Shown here: in pieces, positions 1-12,200 of the stretch
Layout of the letters: each line of letters starts with the position of its first letter
How positions within the stretch are numbered: position 1 is the first letter of the stretch
The notes under the pieces: generated by a model
What the model was told of the DNA's origin: nothing
The model's input: only the letters and a program-made list of their open reading frames with translations
The model's database searches: none
NCBI GenBank assembly: GCA_025677815.1
Contig: JAIXMP010000030.1
Location: 553,796-617,795, forward strand
Origin: Phascolomyces articulosus
Lineage: Eukaryota; Mucoromycota; Mucoromycetes; Mucorales; Lichtheimiaceae
Length of the DNA: 64,000 bases
Direction: 5' to 3'
Translations under genes and position numbers: made by a program

Positions 1-2
1 AT

Positions 3-1124
3 ATGTCTGCAACAGATCCACCAACAAATAATATACCAAACCTATATGGCATCAATATCAAACGGACAACAACTTTCACCTATTTAGGTGTACCATTTAA
101 TCAGCTTGGCCTTATTAACACTCGAGCACTAATAGAACACAATACAACAGCAGCAACCTCAGCAATGAATGTAATGGCATCAATTGGTGTCCGAGCACGA
201 TGTCTCGGCAAACTCTTGTGTACTAGACTTTATCGCCAGTTTATTCGTCCCAAAATGGAATATGGCTTGGCTATCACTAACTTTACTAAAGATGACCGTA
301 AAATACTACAAGAAGCACAACAAACATGTTTACGTAAAATCTATGGAACACGTAACAATAAGTCCATGGCTGTCATCCATCATCTTGGTAATCTAGAATA
401 CATGGTTGATAGAATAGAAATCCTACAAGCAAAATTCTTCCTTCGCACCCATTACATGCCTGAAGATGCCTTACTGCCCACACTATTACCGTATATCAAG
501 CTTAGTAAAGGAACAATGGCCTGGAACACACTACTTCGGAAAAATGATATATGGAAAACAATGACAGAAAACAACAACGATCCAACAGCTTTAAATATTA
601 AAGCTGTAATTAAACGACATCGACAAACAACTCACGAAAAACGATGTGCACGCAAAAACTCTGTACTTATTAATGCCTGTCGAAGAACACTAGGTATTGA
701 TCCAATTCTATGGCTACCAATGTCACCACAAGAACGTGTTCTATGCATTCATTATCGACTAGGATGGATCAATAATTATCAACAACAAGCATGCCCTAAC
801 TGTCATCAAACAACCCGTTTAACAAAAAATCATTTAATTAAATGTCTTGATATCCATTCCTTTCTCTCCTTCTCCACTAATATTAAGGATCCAATCTCGT
901 TTGTGCTTAACCGATTACCAAAATCACCTCCGACCTCATCTGCCAAACGTACTTATCTCAATATAATATGGCCTAAGGTTTGCTATATATTATCACAAAT
1001 GCACCGTACATGCCGATCAGAGCAATACCTCACCCCACTGCCACCAGTAGACCAATTTGGACGAGCGCTCCTAGTGTGGATCGAACCGCCTGCGAAACAT
1101 TCCACATTACCAGCATCTATATAA
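3..1124 (+). CDS. LINE reverse transcriptase, C-terminal fragment (partial)
   Basis: 373 codons open from the window edge to a stop at 1124. It begins just after the catalytic YADD region and covers the RT thumb (FTYLGVPF near residue 27) and the C-terminal region of a LINE ORF2 protein. It aligns end to end with the C-terminal half of the RT at 61185-63251: FTYLGVPF against FQYLGIPF, FIRPKMEYGLAI against FVRPVLGYGLAI, and a Cys/His cluster (CPNCHQ...NHLIKC) against CRCSHPAANREHFTRC. Divergence is high, so the two are different LINE families or old copies. The stretch shown has no stop or frameshift. The first Met in frame is not a real start because the gene continues left of the window. Confidence 0.85.
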   Translation: MSATDPPTNNIPNLYGINIKRTTTFTYLGVPFNQLGLINTRALIEHNTTAATSAMNVMASIGVRARCLGKLLCTRLYRQFIRPKMEYGLAITNFTKDDRKILQEAQQTCLRKIYGTRNNKSMAVIHHLGNLEYMVDRIEILQAKFFLRTHYMPEDALLPTLLPYIKLSKGTMAWNTLLRKNDIWKTMTENNNDPTALNIKAVIKRHRQTTHEKRCARKNSVLINACRRTLGIDPILWLPMSPQERVLCIHYRLGWINNYQQQACPNCHQTTRLTKNHLIKCLDIHSFLSFSTNIKDPISFVLNRLPKSPPTSSAKRTYLNIIWPKVCYILSQMHRTCRSEQYLTPLPPVDQFGRALLVWIEPPAKHSTLPASI

Positions 1125-1139
1125 TATTATTCTTTTAAC

Positions 1140-1143
<4 letters not shown>

Positions 1144-1170
<27 letters not shown>
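1144..1170 (+). repeat. A27 homopolymer inside the LINE 3' UTR
   Basis: Twenty-seven consecutive A, 20 bp after the RT stop codon. It resembles a LINE poly(A) tail, but a conserved LINE-type 3' terminus lies 300 bp further on, so it is internal to this copy or marks a nested junction. Confidence 0.9.
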
Positions 1171-1324
1171 CTTCCTGATACCTCTTCCTTTAGCTCCATA
1201 ATGTTTCCCACCACCCATAGAATAGTTACCCTCTGTTTCTTTTTCTCCCAACCTTTTATATATAACTTAGTAATCCCCTTCCTTTATATAACTCTTTGAT
1301 CTGTATCCCCTTATTTTCGGTCGT

Positions 1325-1457
1325 ATACCCACACCTTTTTCCTGCTGCCCTGCAGGTTTTTCAGAACTGAGCCTTGTGAACTGACGAGAGCAAGAAGCTG
1401 AAATCAGCGTGTGCTCATTTAATTTCGTCCTTAATAAAAATTTATAATTTCAACGTA
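1325..1457 (+). other. Structured LINE 3' tail (two hairpins plus AT-rich end)
   Basis: Hairpin 1: CCTGC (1341-1345) pairs with GCAGG (1352-1356) and is followed directly by TTTTTCAG. Hairpin 2 is stacked: GACGA (1383) with TCGTC (1425), GAGCA (1388) with TGCTC (1412), GCTG (1397) with CAGC (1405), loop AAAT. An AT-rich end follows. The same block recurs at 34395-34521, and hairpin 2 with its tail is identical there. Such 3' structures in LINE RNAs are typically what the reverse transcriptase recognises; that role is inferred here. Confidence 0.75.
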
Positions 1458-2411
1458 TGTTTTCCTTGGATTGATCGGGAAATTTGTCAATTGAAAGTGA
1501 TGACGACGACATGTAAGCAAATGCAGATATCAAAGAAAGATATATTTACATAATTACACTTAATCTTTAAAAATCTATAATAATAATAAATGAATAACTT
1601 TTGAACCATCGAGATATTAATCCAAGCAATGGAACACAGCATTACATTACGGAGAACCCAGTTATTGATAAAATGAACTTGGTGTAACTCAAAAGCACCA
1701 TATTCAAAAGGCTACGTGGGAAAAAAAACTATTCAACACTATTTTCATAGAAACAAGTTAACACACTCTATCCATTATTTAGCATGCATTAGCATTCCTC
1801 TATTAATTATGTATGTATTTTTGATTCCTACTATTGCTTTATCATGAGTCAACTATACAATATAAAAATCCGTCAATTCCAACATGAAACATATGAATAC
1901 TATTTTTCTATCATAATTGAATTGATTACTTATATTTATAAATGGAATCGCGATTTGTTTTTTTTCCTTTCATATTACAACCAATGCTATAATACATTTC
2001 CTTTCTCTGGATTCATATGTTGTCAGTTGCCCGTGTATTTTTGTTGAGGTGTCATGAATTCAAAACGAGAATAGTTTCCAATAATAGAATAAAATTTAAA
2101 AAATAAATATTAACAATGCATTTTGCCGTGATGTATTGGTAATTGATAAATCTCTGAGAAAGTGGTAAAGAATTCTGTTGAGCTATGGATGGAACAAACA
2201 AAATATATATCAAAATGTTGTTAGTTGTTGCACAGGCCAACAATCTCCCAAATTTAGAAAGAAGCGCAGCTTTTCTTTGTTCCTAACATTCGTGGTTGAT
2301 TTCAAAGAGAACACATAAGCCCAAACTCGAGCCTTTTTTCTTTCATATCTTCAACCGTTTTTTTTTTACCTCAAATCTTTTTTTTTTTTTCAGCAATAAT
2401 ATTCAATCAAA
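1458..2411. other. Intergenic, upstream of the TPR gene
   Basis: AT-rich and without a supported gene. The last ~90 bp are T/C-rich (long T runs at about 2355-2391), as is common just upstream of fungal start codons. Confidence 0.6.
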
Positions 2412-3500
2412 ATGGACCCCGAAGCAGCTTATAAAAAAGGTGTTGAATGTCGTGAAGCTGGTAATGAAGCTTTCAAGAAGGGCGATTATCCTGCAGGTAA
2501 AAAAAAAAGAAAATCATAGGAAGAAAGGGGGAAAGAGAAAAGGGATTTATTTTATACTTCAGAAAAAAAAAACATTTATGCATTAGCATTTGTATAAGAA
2601 AAAAGAAAATGTGTTCGATTATAATTAATAAAGAAGACGTGTTTTTCTTTTATTTATATATGGGGATGAATTCTATCCTATATAGCACTTTCCAATTACT
2701 ATCACGCCCTTTTACATTTGCGAACAGTAGGAGGACATCACCCTCCTAATGACTTGAAGGAACGATCCAATGACCAACTCGTTCGAATTTATAATAACAT
2801 GGCAGGTAAAAAAAGAAGAGTCAACTGTTTTTTTGTTTTTTCGAGATTTGATGAAAAAAAAAGACTAACTTGGATTTTGGGGTTGGGGGAATATGTATTA
2901 TACAGCTGTATTAGCCAAACAAGAAAAATGGAACCGTGTTTTGGATAATGCAACAAAGGTAAAAATCAATTTTTATCAGTCTATTATGATTTGAAAGATG
3001 AGTTGGTGATGATGATTGGTTCAATAGGTGGGACTCATGCATATGTTTATACATCATTTCAAAAAAAAAAAAAAATAGGCACGCGAAATTGATGAAAACA
3101 ACTTAAAGTCCAAGTTCCGTCAAGGTCAGGCACATGGTCGAATGGGTAATGTGGACAAGGCAAAAGAATTATTGAATGAAGTATTGGCAAAGGATCCAAA
3201 AGGTAATATATTTATAAAAATATACAACAAAATCAATGGATAAGAGATGAAGAGAGAGAGATAGAGAGAGATGTATATATTGTGCATGATGTATATGTGT
3301 GGGAATTGTGTGATTTATGAAATTGGGGTATCCTTCTCTCCTCCTGCTCTCTAAAAAAAATTGATGATTAACGTAATATATATATAATAATAGATGCAGC
3401 AGTAAAACAAGAATTGGCTTTGATTCAACAAAAGGATAAGAAAGGACAAGAACAAGTCAAAAATGCATATTGGGGAATGTTTGATCGAGAAAAGAAATAG
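2412..3500 (+). CDS. Small TPR protein, TTC9-like
   Basis: Five exons, 162 residues: 2412-2496, 2686-2805, 2906-2958, 3079-3202, 3394-3500. All introns are GT-AG and the phases close. The protein begins MDPEAAYKKGVE and contains tetratricopeptide helices: EAGNEAFKKGDYPAALSNYYHALLHL, split by intron 1, a second repeat around WNRVLDNATKAREID, and a third around QGQAHGRMGNVDKAKELLNEVL. This arrangement, with a long loop in the first repeat (HLRTVGGHHPPND), resembles the TTC9 family of small TPR proteins, which are thought to act as chaperone or cyclophilin partners. Stop codons of this gene and the next are 9 bp apart in convergent orientation. The TPR identity is firm; the TTC9 assignment is moderate. 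Confidence 0.85.
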
Positions 3501-3509
3501 TAACCTGCT

Positions 3510-4157
3510 TTAAGTTGTTAAAGCAGCCGCCATGACAAAGAGTACAAATAGCACAATAAGCAATACCATCGTATAACCTGACCATCCATGTCCTACTACA
3601 ATTTGACGATTCAAGATTTGATTCATGTTTTTCCAATAAATCATGATGCCTACGCATATCGATGCAATACCAAGTCCAACAAAAATAAAAGATACAACTT
3701 CTACTTGAATTGATGTTGGATCGTGATTCCAGGGTATACTTTGTGCAGGTGCAAATACTTGGGTGGGTAAATCTAATAATGTCATAAAGCCTACATATGT
3801 TTTTTTTTCATCGTTTGCGAATATTTTATAAAAAAAAAAAGAAAGGATTAAAAACAGGCTGGTTCCTTTGGGAAATTGGCGGGTTTTCTTTTCTTGAATG
3901 AATGTAAAAAGAAAAAAAAAAAAGATGGAGGGAGGATTATAAAAAAGAAAAGAGTAATGTTCCTTCCATTTACCAATTAACGAAAGAATCATGCCAGTAC
4001 GCAGCCAAGTCAACATATTACGTTCGTTTGCACAATGATCTCTAGGGTCAGGACCTTCTACTTTAGAATGAACTGTTGCAACATCGATATAATTAAATTT
4101 CTTGCAACAATTCTCATTATTACAAAGTGTAAAGCGTGAGGGTGCATTGGTCTCCAT
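3510..4157 (-). CDS. DUF202-type small membrane protein
   Basis: Two exons (3974-4157 and 3510-3790 on the minus strand), 154 residues. The intron breaks Gly in LSLIG|FMTLL. The N-terminal part has a Cys-rich stretch (CNNENCCKKFN), then RDHCANERNMLTWLRTGMILSLIG, the hallmark of DUF202/YidH-like domains: an (A)NERTxLAWxRT-type motif followed by a membrane helix. Two further hydrophobic helices follow (VVSFIFVGLGIASICVGIMI and VLLIVLFVLFVMAAALTT), the last reaching the C-terminus. DUF202 domains occur alone and in the yeast VTC polyphosphate complex; the length here fits a stand-alone DUF202 protein. Function is unknown beyond membrane location. The intron holds long A/T tracts. Confidence 0.85.
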   Translation of the reverse strand: METNAPSRFTLCNNENCCKKFNYIDVATVHSKVEGPDPRDHCANERNMLTWLRTGMILSLIGKWKEHYSFLFYNPPSIFFFFLFTFIQEKKTRQFPKGTSLFLILSFFFYKIFANDEKKTYVGFMTLLDLPTQVFAPAQSIPWNHDPTSIQVEVVSFIFVGLGIASICVGIMIYWKNMNQILNRQIVVGHGWSGYTMVLLIVLFVLFVMAAALTT

Positions 4158-7100
4158 GGTAAAATAAATAAGTTGTTGGTTTCACAAAAGGTGGGAAAAG
4201 AAAACAAATGTGTGGAGTTGTTCAGTCAGTCAATTTGAGTGTGGGAGTGAAATCTGACAGCAGCATCCAATCACAATGTTGTACAAAATCGTTTCTCCTA
4301 TTTATTCAATCCCTATTTTTTACCAAGGCATAAAATATGTATGTAATCTAAAGCAATTGAGGAGAACTGGAGATGGTCATATAATATATACGTAAATAAC
4401 TACTGGAGGAGTTAACATTATCGCACTTCTTTCAACTATTTTATATATACTGCTACAATTGATTTTCTTTCTCAAAGTTTAAATAATCATTGATTATTAT
4501 AGAAGTGCATTGGATCGACCATAGCATTCTTGTTATAGCACTTCATATATGATTTCATACGTAACAAATAAAACACATAAACTAAACTTGATATGATATC
4601 GAAACTTAGAAGAGGTTAATATATTACTTTTTTTTTTCCGGACCGATTGTTGTTATAAATAGTAATAATATCTTTTCATCCTATATTCTAAATATCAGCC
4701 TATTTCTAAATACTCTATCCCAATACTTTTCTGTAACTTCATTATATTCATTGGTATATCTAATTAATTACTTTTTACATGAAAAAAAGAACCATTGTAT
4801 ATTTCTTTTTTGTTTTGAGAACGTATGGAGCACTTGATGGTATATATTATGTACGAACAGCACACCACTAAGTCATCTATACCTACTTCCAAGATATTTC
4901 TATTCTTTGTTTCAATTATCTCTCCTGAGAATGTTGACGACTTACATATTTCGATGGATACTCTTGTTGTGAAATATTCTTCGAAACATGTTGATTGTTT
5001 TGGAGATGTGTATCGATCTACCAGCATAATACCGAATGAAGAATGCTCAGATTACGTGACGTTTCGTAGGTAAGATGTTGTGCCCATATTAACTAAAGGG
5101 AATTACTATGTACGTTGGGAAAATATAAACCTTTCAGCCACGATATTTTTGAACTGCTATCCTGCTGATTCGAAAAAGGTTAGAGAATGAATATATAGGT
5201 ATTAGTTTTATGGTGCAACTCATACTAAATAAACTTTTTATTTCAAAATTAAACAACTCTTTAGGTCTTTCATGTTTTGGAAAATATATCCCAAGAATTC
5301 CATAGGTTGGTATCTATGGAATCTTACTCTTGTATATGGTTTCTTGATAACATTCATTATAATCCCGTAAAAGGGTTTTGAAACGACAGATTTATTTTAG
5401 CAGAGAATAGCCCTTTGATGCGACACTAAAAATCCCCATATTTGAGCCGTAGATGGCTTGCGGCGTCAGCAAAAGCCTGTATAGACCTTTTTATATCTGA
5501 CCCTTACCAACTGATAATTTATCAGTTCGAATGGACTATCTTTTATCTAAGAGAACAAAATATACTCACTATGTAAAATCTTGGTACGTAACCAATTATT
5601 TGAATCAAAATGGAAAACATCACCATAATACAGCGCCCATGTATATTTTTTTATAGCAACAAACCTCGACAGTGAGCATAAGAATAACTTGGCTTATAGT
5701 ATCATTTTATTTTGTTGCCATCAGATACGCGGATGATGGTGACACAGTGAAACCAAAATAGGAATCGTAGTCAGGCAGGAAAAATAAGGTGCCGCTTTCT
5801 TCTTTGACATTGGCTTTACTTTTTCTTTTTTTTAAAAAAATAAAACTAGTTCATTTCAGTATTTTTTAGATAAATACATCAAGAAATACTTTTTTTTTAA
5901 AAAAAACCAAAAAGCAAAATTATACTCCAAGAAGACACTAAGCACTTCACCATTGATATTTAGTGTTATTTTCATTTCTATCCATATATAGAAAAATGAC
6001 GTTTATATATTATGATAATCAAGAAGTAAAACTCACATCCATGTTCTATATTGACAACAATATAAAAGCCAACAACTAGAACCAGATTAGAAAGTAGAAA
6101 ACAAAAAGTCGTTCTATTGCTGACAAATATCAAATCTTTCTTCATATTTATAGTGTTATTATGTTATTATATAGATAAACAGCTCCTAATAATGAGTATA
6201 GTTACAATATTATACTCCTATTTTTTTTTTTTTTTTTTTGGAAACTGACAGCATTGCTTTAATGATAATGGTTGTTGCACATGAAAGTTGGATTTCTCCT
6301 TGAACTTTGTTGACATACACATAAATAAATAATATCCAAAGCCTTCAACTCATTTTAATGCATGAAACGTCTGTATATAAATAATGATAACAATACCACG
6401 GTGATTTGTTGTCATGAATGATTTTAATTATAATATAAACATAATATAAACATGTGAATAAATAAAAAAGTACGTTTATAAGGTTAGGTCATGGAATCCT
6501 TTGTTATCATGATGTACTAAAATGCATGTATGTACGTACGTAACAACATTTCAGAATAACTAATGATACCTAAAAGATAAAATCAGGATAGATAGCGAGT
6601 TATAAGGTTGCAAAAAGTATATTACGAATAATAAGAAGCAAAAGAAGAATAAGAAGTCTTTAAGGGGGCCGTATTTACATATATCATCGTCATGTCATTG
6701 TATTGTCTACTTATCAAATAGAACTAATAAGTTATAAATACATAATCCAGCATGCACATATATAGAAGAAGCATTTTTGTTTCTTCCTTTTGTAATAATA
6801 AACCAAGAAGATAGTAAAATTGTGTATTTAAAAAAAACGTACTGCTCAAATGGGAAAGAACTACTCTTTGAAAATGCATCCCCTTTTCATGTTCTTTTAT
6901 AATAAAATGGAAACTCAATATTGAACCTATCAATCGCACCCCCTTTGGTCTATTTCTTTTTTTTTCCCTTTTATCCTTTCTCCCCCCCTCCTTCTAAAAC
7001 GAAAAGGATAATAGCATCCTTCTAATCCTCCCCCAAAACTCAAACTTTTTTTCTCCTATGATCATCGTCATTATTGGTGAGTGATTATTCCAATACTTTA

Positions 7101-7221
7101 TTCCAATTCTATCAAAAAACAACAAAAAAAAGCTTCTTCTTTTCTTTATTGATTCCAAAAAACTATTGTACATTACTACTTACTTATTATTATTAATTAT
7201 ATTATTATTATTATTATTATT
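4158..7221. other. 3 kb intergenic region, no gene seen
   Basis: Divergent promoter space between the DUF202 gene (-) and the RING gene (+). Very AT-rich with several A/T homopolymers (T16 near 6224). Open frames here are short and lack splice logic or recognisable motifs. C/T-rich tracts at 6957-7060 and an ATT microsatellite at 7190-7221 lie directly upstream of the RING gene start. Confidence 0.6.
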
Positions 7222-8947
7222 ATGGCTATCATTCATAACAAAAACAATATATCTTTACTATTATCCATATCATTTTTATTATTATATACTCCCCTTTTTT
7301 CATATGCTTCCCTTTTTGGCTTATTTTCTAATCCAACTATCAGTCAAGGTAATTATCATTATTACTTTTTTATATAAATCTATTTCAAAAACATGCTAAT
7401 AAAATATCATAGACGTAGTTTGGTTAAACATTACTTCATCGTCCATCAACCATGTCAATGTCAATGTACCTGCCATCATGTACGATGACAATGTACAAGC
7501 CGCCAGTAATCTTACTCAACCCAGTCGTCATGGATTACGGGGTATCTTGTATAGTAGAAATGATATGTGTAATCGAACAGCAATGACTCAACCATTTTTT
7601 AACCAAGACTATCATCGAACATTACCTCGCATTGCATTAATCACAAGCGGAGGCCCGTGCACTTTTGTCGATAAAATACGTTTAGCGCAACAGGACGGTG
7701 CTATTGGTGCTATCATTTATGATGAATCTGGAGCAGATACTTCAAATTCAAGTAATTATGTAGATGATGGTACAATGGTAATGATAATATATTATGAATA
7801 ATACATTGAAGTAGTAATAGTGATAATCCCACTTATAAGATCAAAAAAAATAGTATATTCCTGCAGACACAGATATTACTATTCCAGCGTTTCATGTAGA
7901 TCCAAGAATTGGACCTCAATTAAGTCGTCATGTAGCTAGCTATGCACAACAAAGCACTTCTACTATTCAACAAGCCGTACGTGTTCTTATGTTACCAGGT
8001 AGTTCTCGTGGTCCAAATCCTTGGGAATTAACGCTTATTGTTATGAGTGCACTTCTTGCTATTGGATTTTTAACATCAGGTATAGATAGAAAAAATAAAG
8101 CAATCATGTCCTACTTTCTCAATCACAAGTACTAAGAATAATTTTATATATATGGTATGTAGTCATCATGCATTGTCATTTATTACGAAAAAATCGACGA
8201 TTAAGAGAACGTGTGGAACAAGGTCTGGTACCTCCCCCACCAGATATGTTACCCATGGGAAAACAATTATTAGATGAATCTCAACTGAACAATTTACCTA
8301 CTCGTACAATTGGTGGTAGTGATGCCGTTCCTGATGGTCATGCTATTCGTCGAAGAGCATCAAGAGTATCTAGTATATTATCAAAAAAGAATACAACCCA
8401 ACAACAGCAACAGCAACAGGCTAACAAAAAGCAAGATGAAGACGAAGATATGTGTGCTATTTGTTTAGAAAAATTACAACATGGTGACATGGTTCGACAA
8501 TTACCTTGTAGTCACGAATTTCACTGTGAATGTATAGGTATACATATAAGTTACCTTTGTATAAGAGCATACAGAATCTTTCTAAAAGATGATGGATTAT
8601 ATTGACTTTTCTATCTTATATATGTACTAGATCCTTGGTTAACATCCAAAGCGGCTGAATGTCCATTATGTAAACATGACTGTTCTCAACCATTTGTTCC
8701 ACGGACACATTCAACTATTTCTGAAACAGATGAAGAAAGTACCAATAGCAATAATATTACCGCATCATCATCGACTCCATCTAGAAAATTTATTTCAAAT
8801 GTAAAAAAGTTATTTTCAGGGAATCGACAAAGAGGACCTAATAATAACAATGATCCAGAACATCAGCAACAATACCATCAACAGCAACAATTACATACAG
8901 AGCATATTGAACTTTCATCTACAACTATTATAGCATCGTCTCGATAA
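7222..8947 (+). CDS. PA-TM-RING family membrane E3 ubiquitin ligase
   Basis: Five exons, 462 residues: 7222-7348, 7413-7769, 7867-8079, 8163-8537, 8631-8947. Exon 1 encodes an N-terminal signal peptide (hydrophobic LLLSISFLLLYTPLFSYA). A protease-associated (PA) domain follows (RGILYSRNDMCN...IALITSGGPCTFVDKIRLAQQDGAIGAIIYDE), then one membrane helix (LTLIVMSALLAIGFLTSVIM, about residues 215-235). Near residues 330-372 is a RING-H2 finger, CAIC...LPCSHEFHCECIDPW...CPLC, with all eight zinc ligands. The C-terminal tail is Ser/Gln/Asn-rich. This is the layout of RNF13/RNF167-type ligases of the endosome or vacuole membrane: lumenal PA domain, cytosolic RING. The donor at 7770 (GTACAA) is non-ideal but is the only one that keeps the frame into exon 3. 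Confidence 0.88.
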
Positions 8948-9208
8948 CACTATTTTTATAAATATACATAGTAACTATAATCATTCATCACTCTCTTTCC
9001 ACTTCATTGCAATAAAGCAATCCTGTTTGTATAAGAAACAGTCGGTTTTTTTTGTTACCATGCTATTAGGTTTTATTTTTTTTATTATGGATAATTTTTT
9101 TACAGTGATATGGTATGTTTTGAGTAATTCAGATGACGATAATAGGGTTGTAACAAAAAATAAAAAAAGAAAGGGTAAGTTGATTGTACTTTTTTGTTAT
9201 TGTTATTT

Positions 9209-12200
9209 TTAGAAGGGTGCATCTTCAGCACTTGGGTCACCATATTCAAAAAGACCGAGCTATATATAGAATATATAAAAACAATAATTCAGTTAATATA
9301 TGTATAATACTAATAATCACACTGAAAGAAGAAAAAAGTTTAATTACCCGTTCACGTCGAGCAGATTCTTGAGCTTCTTGTAAAGATTTAATAGTAGATT
9401 GATGACCAGCAGCATATCGAACCTTGGAATTGACCAAAAGCATACCATCACGTACCATTTCCAAATTTAAGCTTGCTTCAGCACTGACAGAATTGGATGG
9501 ATCATACAAAGTTAAGCACAAAGCACCATTCTCACGGGCATCAATAATACCAACAAGTTGCTTGCCCTAAAAAAAACCAAATAGAATGAGTTAATTTTTT
9601 CCGTTGATAATTTTTTTTTCGCATGCATAAATAAAAAGTATGAACACAAATATATAAAAAAAAATTATAAAACTTACGCCAGTCAAATCCTTGAGTCGTT
9701 CCAAAGAATCATCACCATAATCTTCATGTCGTTCAGGTCCCTTGACAAATGACAGGACAGCTTCTTGTGCTTGTGGTTTCAATGTCTTGAATTGATCAGG
9801 CAAAATACGAATACGAGAAGTAGATAACACTTCAGACTATAAATATATTGATCAAAGTATGATTAATTGAATCGATTCATCTTGCTATAGATCATCAAAG
9901 TGAGAGAAAAAAGATAACTTACGTTGCCATAATCAATATATAATACATCTACAGAATCACCTGCAACACGACGGACCTTGGCTCTATACCAGCTATCATC
10001 TTCGGTAAATTTGGCACTAACAACATCACCAACACGGGGTTTATGAGGACCATCCATACCACCTCGGCTTGTATGATATTGTGATAATTCTGTCATTAAA
10101 CTTTCCAACTTTTTGACATCGGCGTTAACCACTTGCACATAAAACTTATGACCACTGATATATTCCGAAACAACCAAATCGATATATTGTCGCTTTGCTT
10201 CCACAACAACATCAGGTTCATTGGATGCAGCCCTGGCAGCAGCAGCTTGTTGTTCTTGTTCCTTTTCTTCATCATAATCCTTCCACAATCCCTTTCTAGA
10301 AGCACGAGCATTTCTCTCGGCACCATATAATTGGTTGGTATATTGGGATTCATTGGCAGAATATTCATGAATGTTGGCAAGACCTTCTTGTAATAAAAGA
10401 ACAGCCAGATTCTCACCATTGATGAAAAGACTGCCAATAAAGGCACCAGTTTTGTCGGTATTTTCGATTTGGATTTCAACATCACGTTGAAGACATTTTT
10501 CAATGACAAAGGCAAGCGCTTCAGGACCCAAAGGTTCAGAACGTTCGTTGGGGGTACGACCTACACGAGGTGCACGGATACCAGCCAAGACAAAGGCCAT
10601 ACGGCAATTTTCTTTGGGGATCCACAAGAAAAGTCGAGAACCATTGGCAACGTGATCGACAACGGCATTTTGTTTGCTGCTACGCTTGAGGAAAGTCAAG
10701 AATTGACGAGATTTGGTAGCATTCTATAATATATGTGAATCGGTCAGTATTTCCCATCAAATGTATGTTTCTGGTTTTACTATCCCTCTTTTATATATCT
10801 TCCTTTTAATTACCTCAGAGGCATCCACAATTCGGATAACAGGTTGTTCCTTGGTACTATGAACACCCTTTTGGCCATCTTGAGCCCTAGTTTATATCCA
10901 TTGGTGTTAATATTTGAGAGAAAAAAATAATATATCTCTTAGAATTTATCCCTTTGAATTCCCTTTTCTTACTTTGATTCAGCCAACAAAAGTTGATCAT
11001 AACAGTGAGATCGGTTATCATCATCTTTACGATGACGAATAACAGTAGCCAAACCACGTTCAACCAATTGTTCAGCAACGTTACTAAAGGAGGTACATAT
11101 GACAATTTAGCATCTACTATCTCACTATGATCTATCTATGGAGTTACTAATGATACAACTTACTTGTTACCAATTTTAACAGTTGCACAATCCTTTGCTT
11201 CATAACCATCTTGGGCGGGCTTATGATAATCAATGGTGATATGAGCCTAAATCATTATAACGATAAAAAATTAAGTTTCACTATATGTAATATATAGCAT
11301 ATACAATAAATTGCGATAAGAATACATCATTCAACTTACAGTCTTGCCAACCAATTTCTTTCTCAAGAATTCTCTTGCTTCAAATTGATAACCAACTTCC
11401 TTAATATCTCTTGATTTACTGCTACCACCGGGAGCAGTGCTGCCAACACCTCTAGGTGCTTGCTTTACACTAGCAAGCTGTAACTTGCGTTCAACACCGG
11501 ATTTTGTTTTGGCAATGATAGTATCACCAGTAACAATTTTAATAATCTAAAAATATAAATATAGACATGTTTACGTAAATTAGTAAAACAAATAAAAATG
11601 TTTCATTTATTTCCCTCCTTTCACTTATTCCTACCTGTGCTTCAAATTCGGAATCGTTTGTCTTTTCCTTAGCAACAAAATCGCGCCAAACACGAAGCTT
11701 CTTATCCTTTGCCAACCTGTTCCCCCAAAAATATATAAGTTGATCTGTTTTACAACCATGTCGTGTCAAAATAGGAATAATAATAATTACTTACTTTTCA
11801 GCATTACGTAATGATACAGGACCACCAGTGACCAGGGTAATACTCCAATCAACACATTTAGCATAACCATTGGCCAATAATAATTCTGCAATATTACCGG
11901 CAGGATGTTTTACTGAACCAACAAAGTTTTGTCCATTGGTACCTTCTAACAACACCTTGACACCACGTTGTAATAATCGAGTTTCAACAAAGAATTTGCC
12001 TTCTTCACCAAATGGTTCAGATACACTTTCAGGTGCATTATCACGTTTACATGCTGGTGCCTTGATACCAGTAAGAAGCAAGGTGATATATTGTTGTGTT
12101 TTATCAGGTAAGGTCAATAAAACGCGGTATGTAGAAGCATCACGGATTTGTTCAATGGTAGCTAAAATAAATAAATTACATAAATTATTAGGTTAAACAG

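Larger units (their letters stand above)
1..1457 (+). mobile_element. 3' end of a non-LTR retrotransposon (LINE), cut by the window edge
   Basis: Holds the C-terminal part of a LINE reverse transcriptase, a pyrimidine-rich 3' UTR with an internal A27 run, and a structured tail ending near 1457. The 3' end is placed by comparison with the element at 33229-34521, whose last ~130 bp are nearly the same and whose end is fixed by a target site duplication. The 5' part lies outside the window, so no duplication can be checked here. Confidence 0.85.

Noticed and set aside
1381..1430. Hammerhead-ribozyme-like core (CTGACGA ... GAAA ... GTC) in the LINE tail
   Set aside because: Stem II would need an unpaired or mismatched closing pair and no helix I/III partners are evident. 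The stacked-hairpin fold explains the sequence with more base pairs.
4764..5073. Overlapping 80-90 codon ORFs on both strands
   Set aside because: Typical chance frames; no start context, splice sites or motifs.
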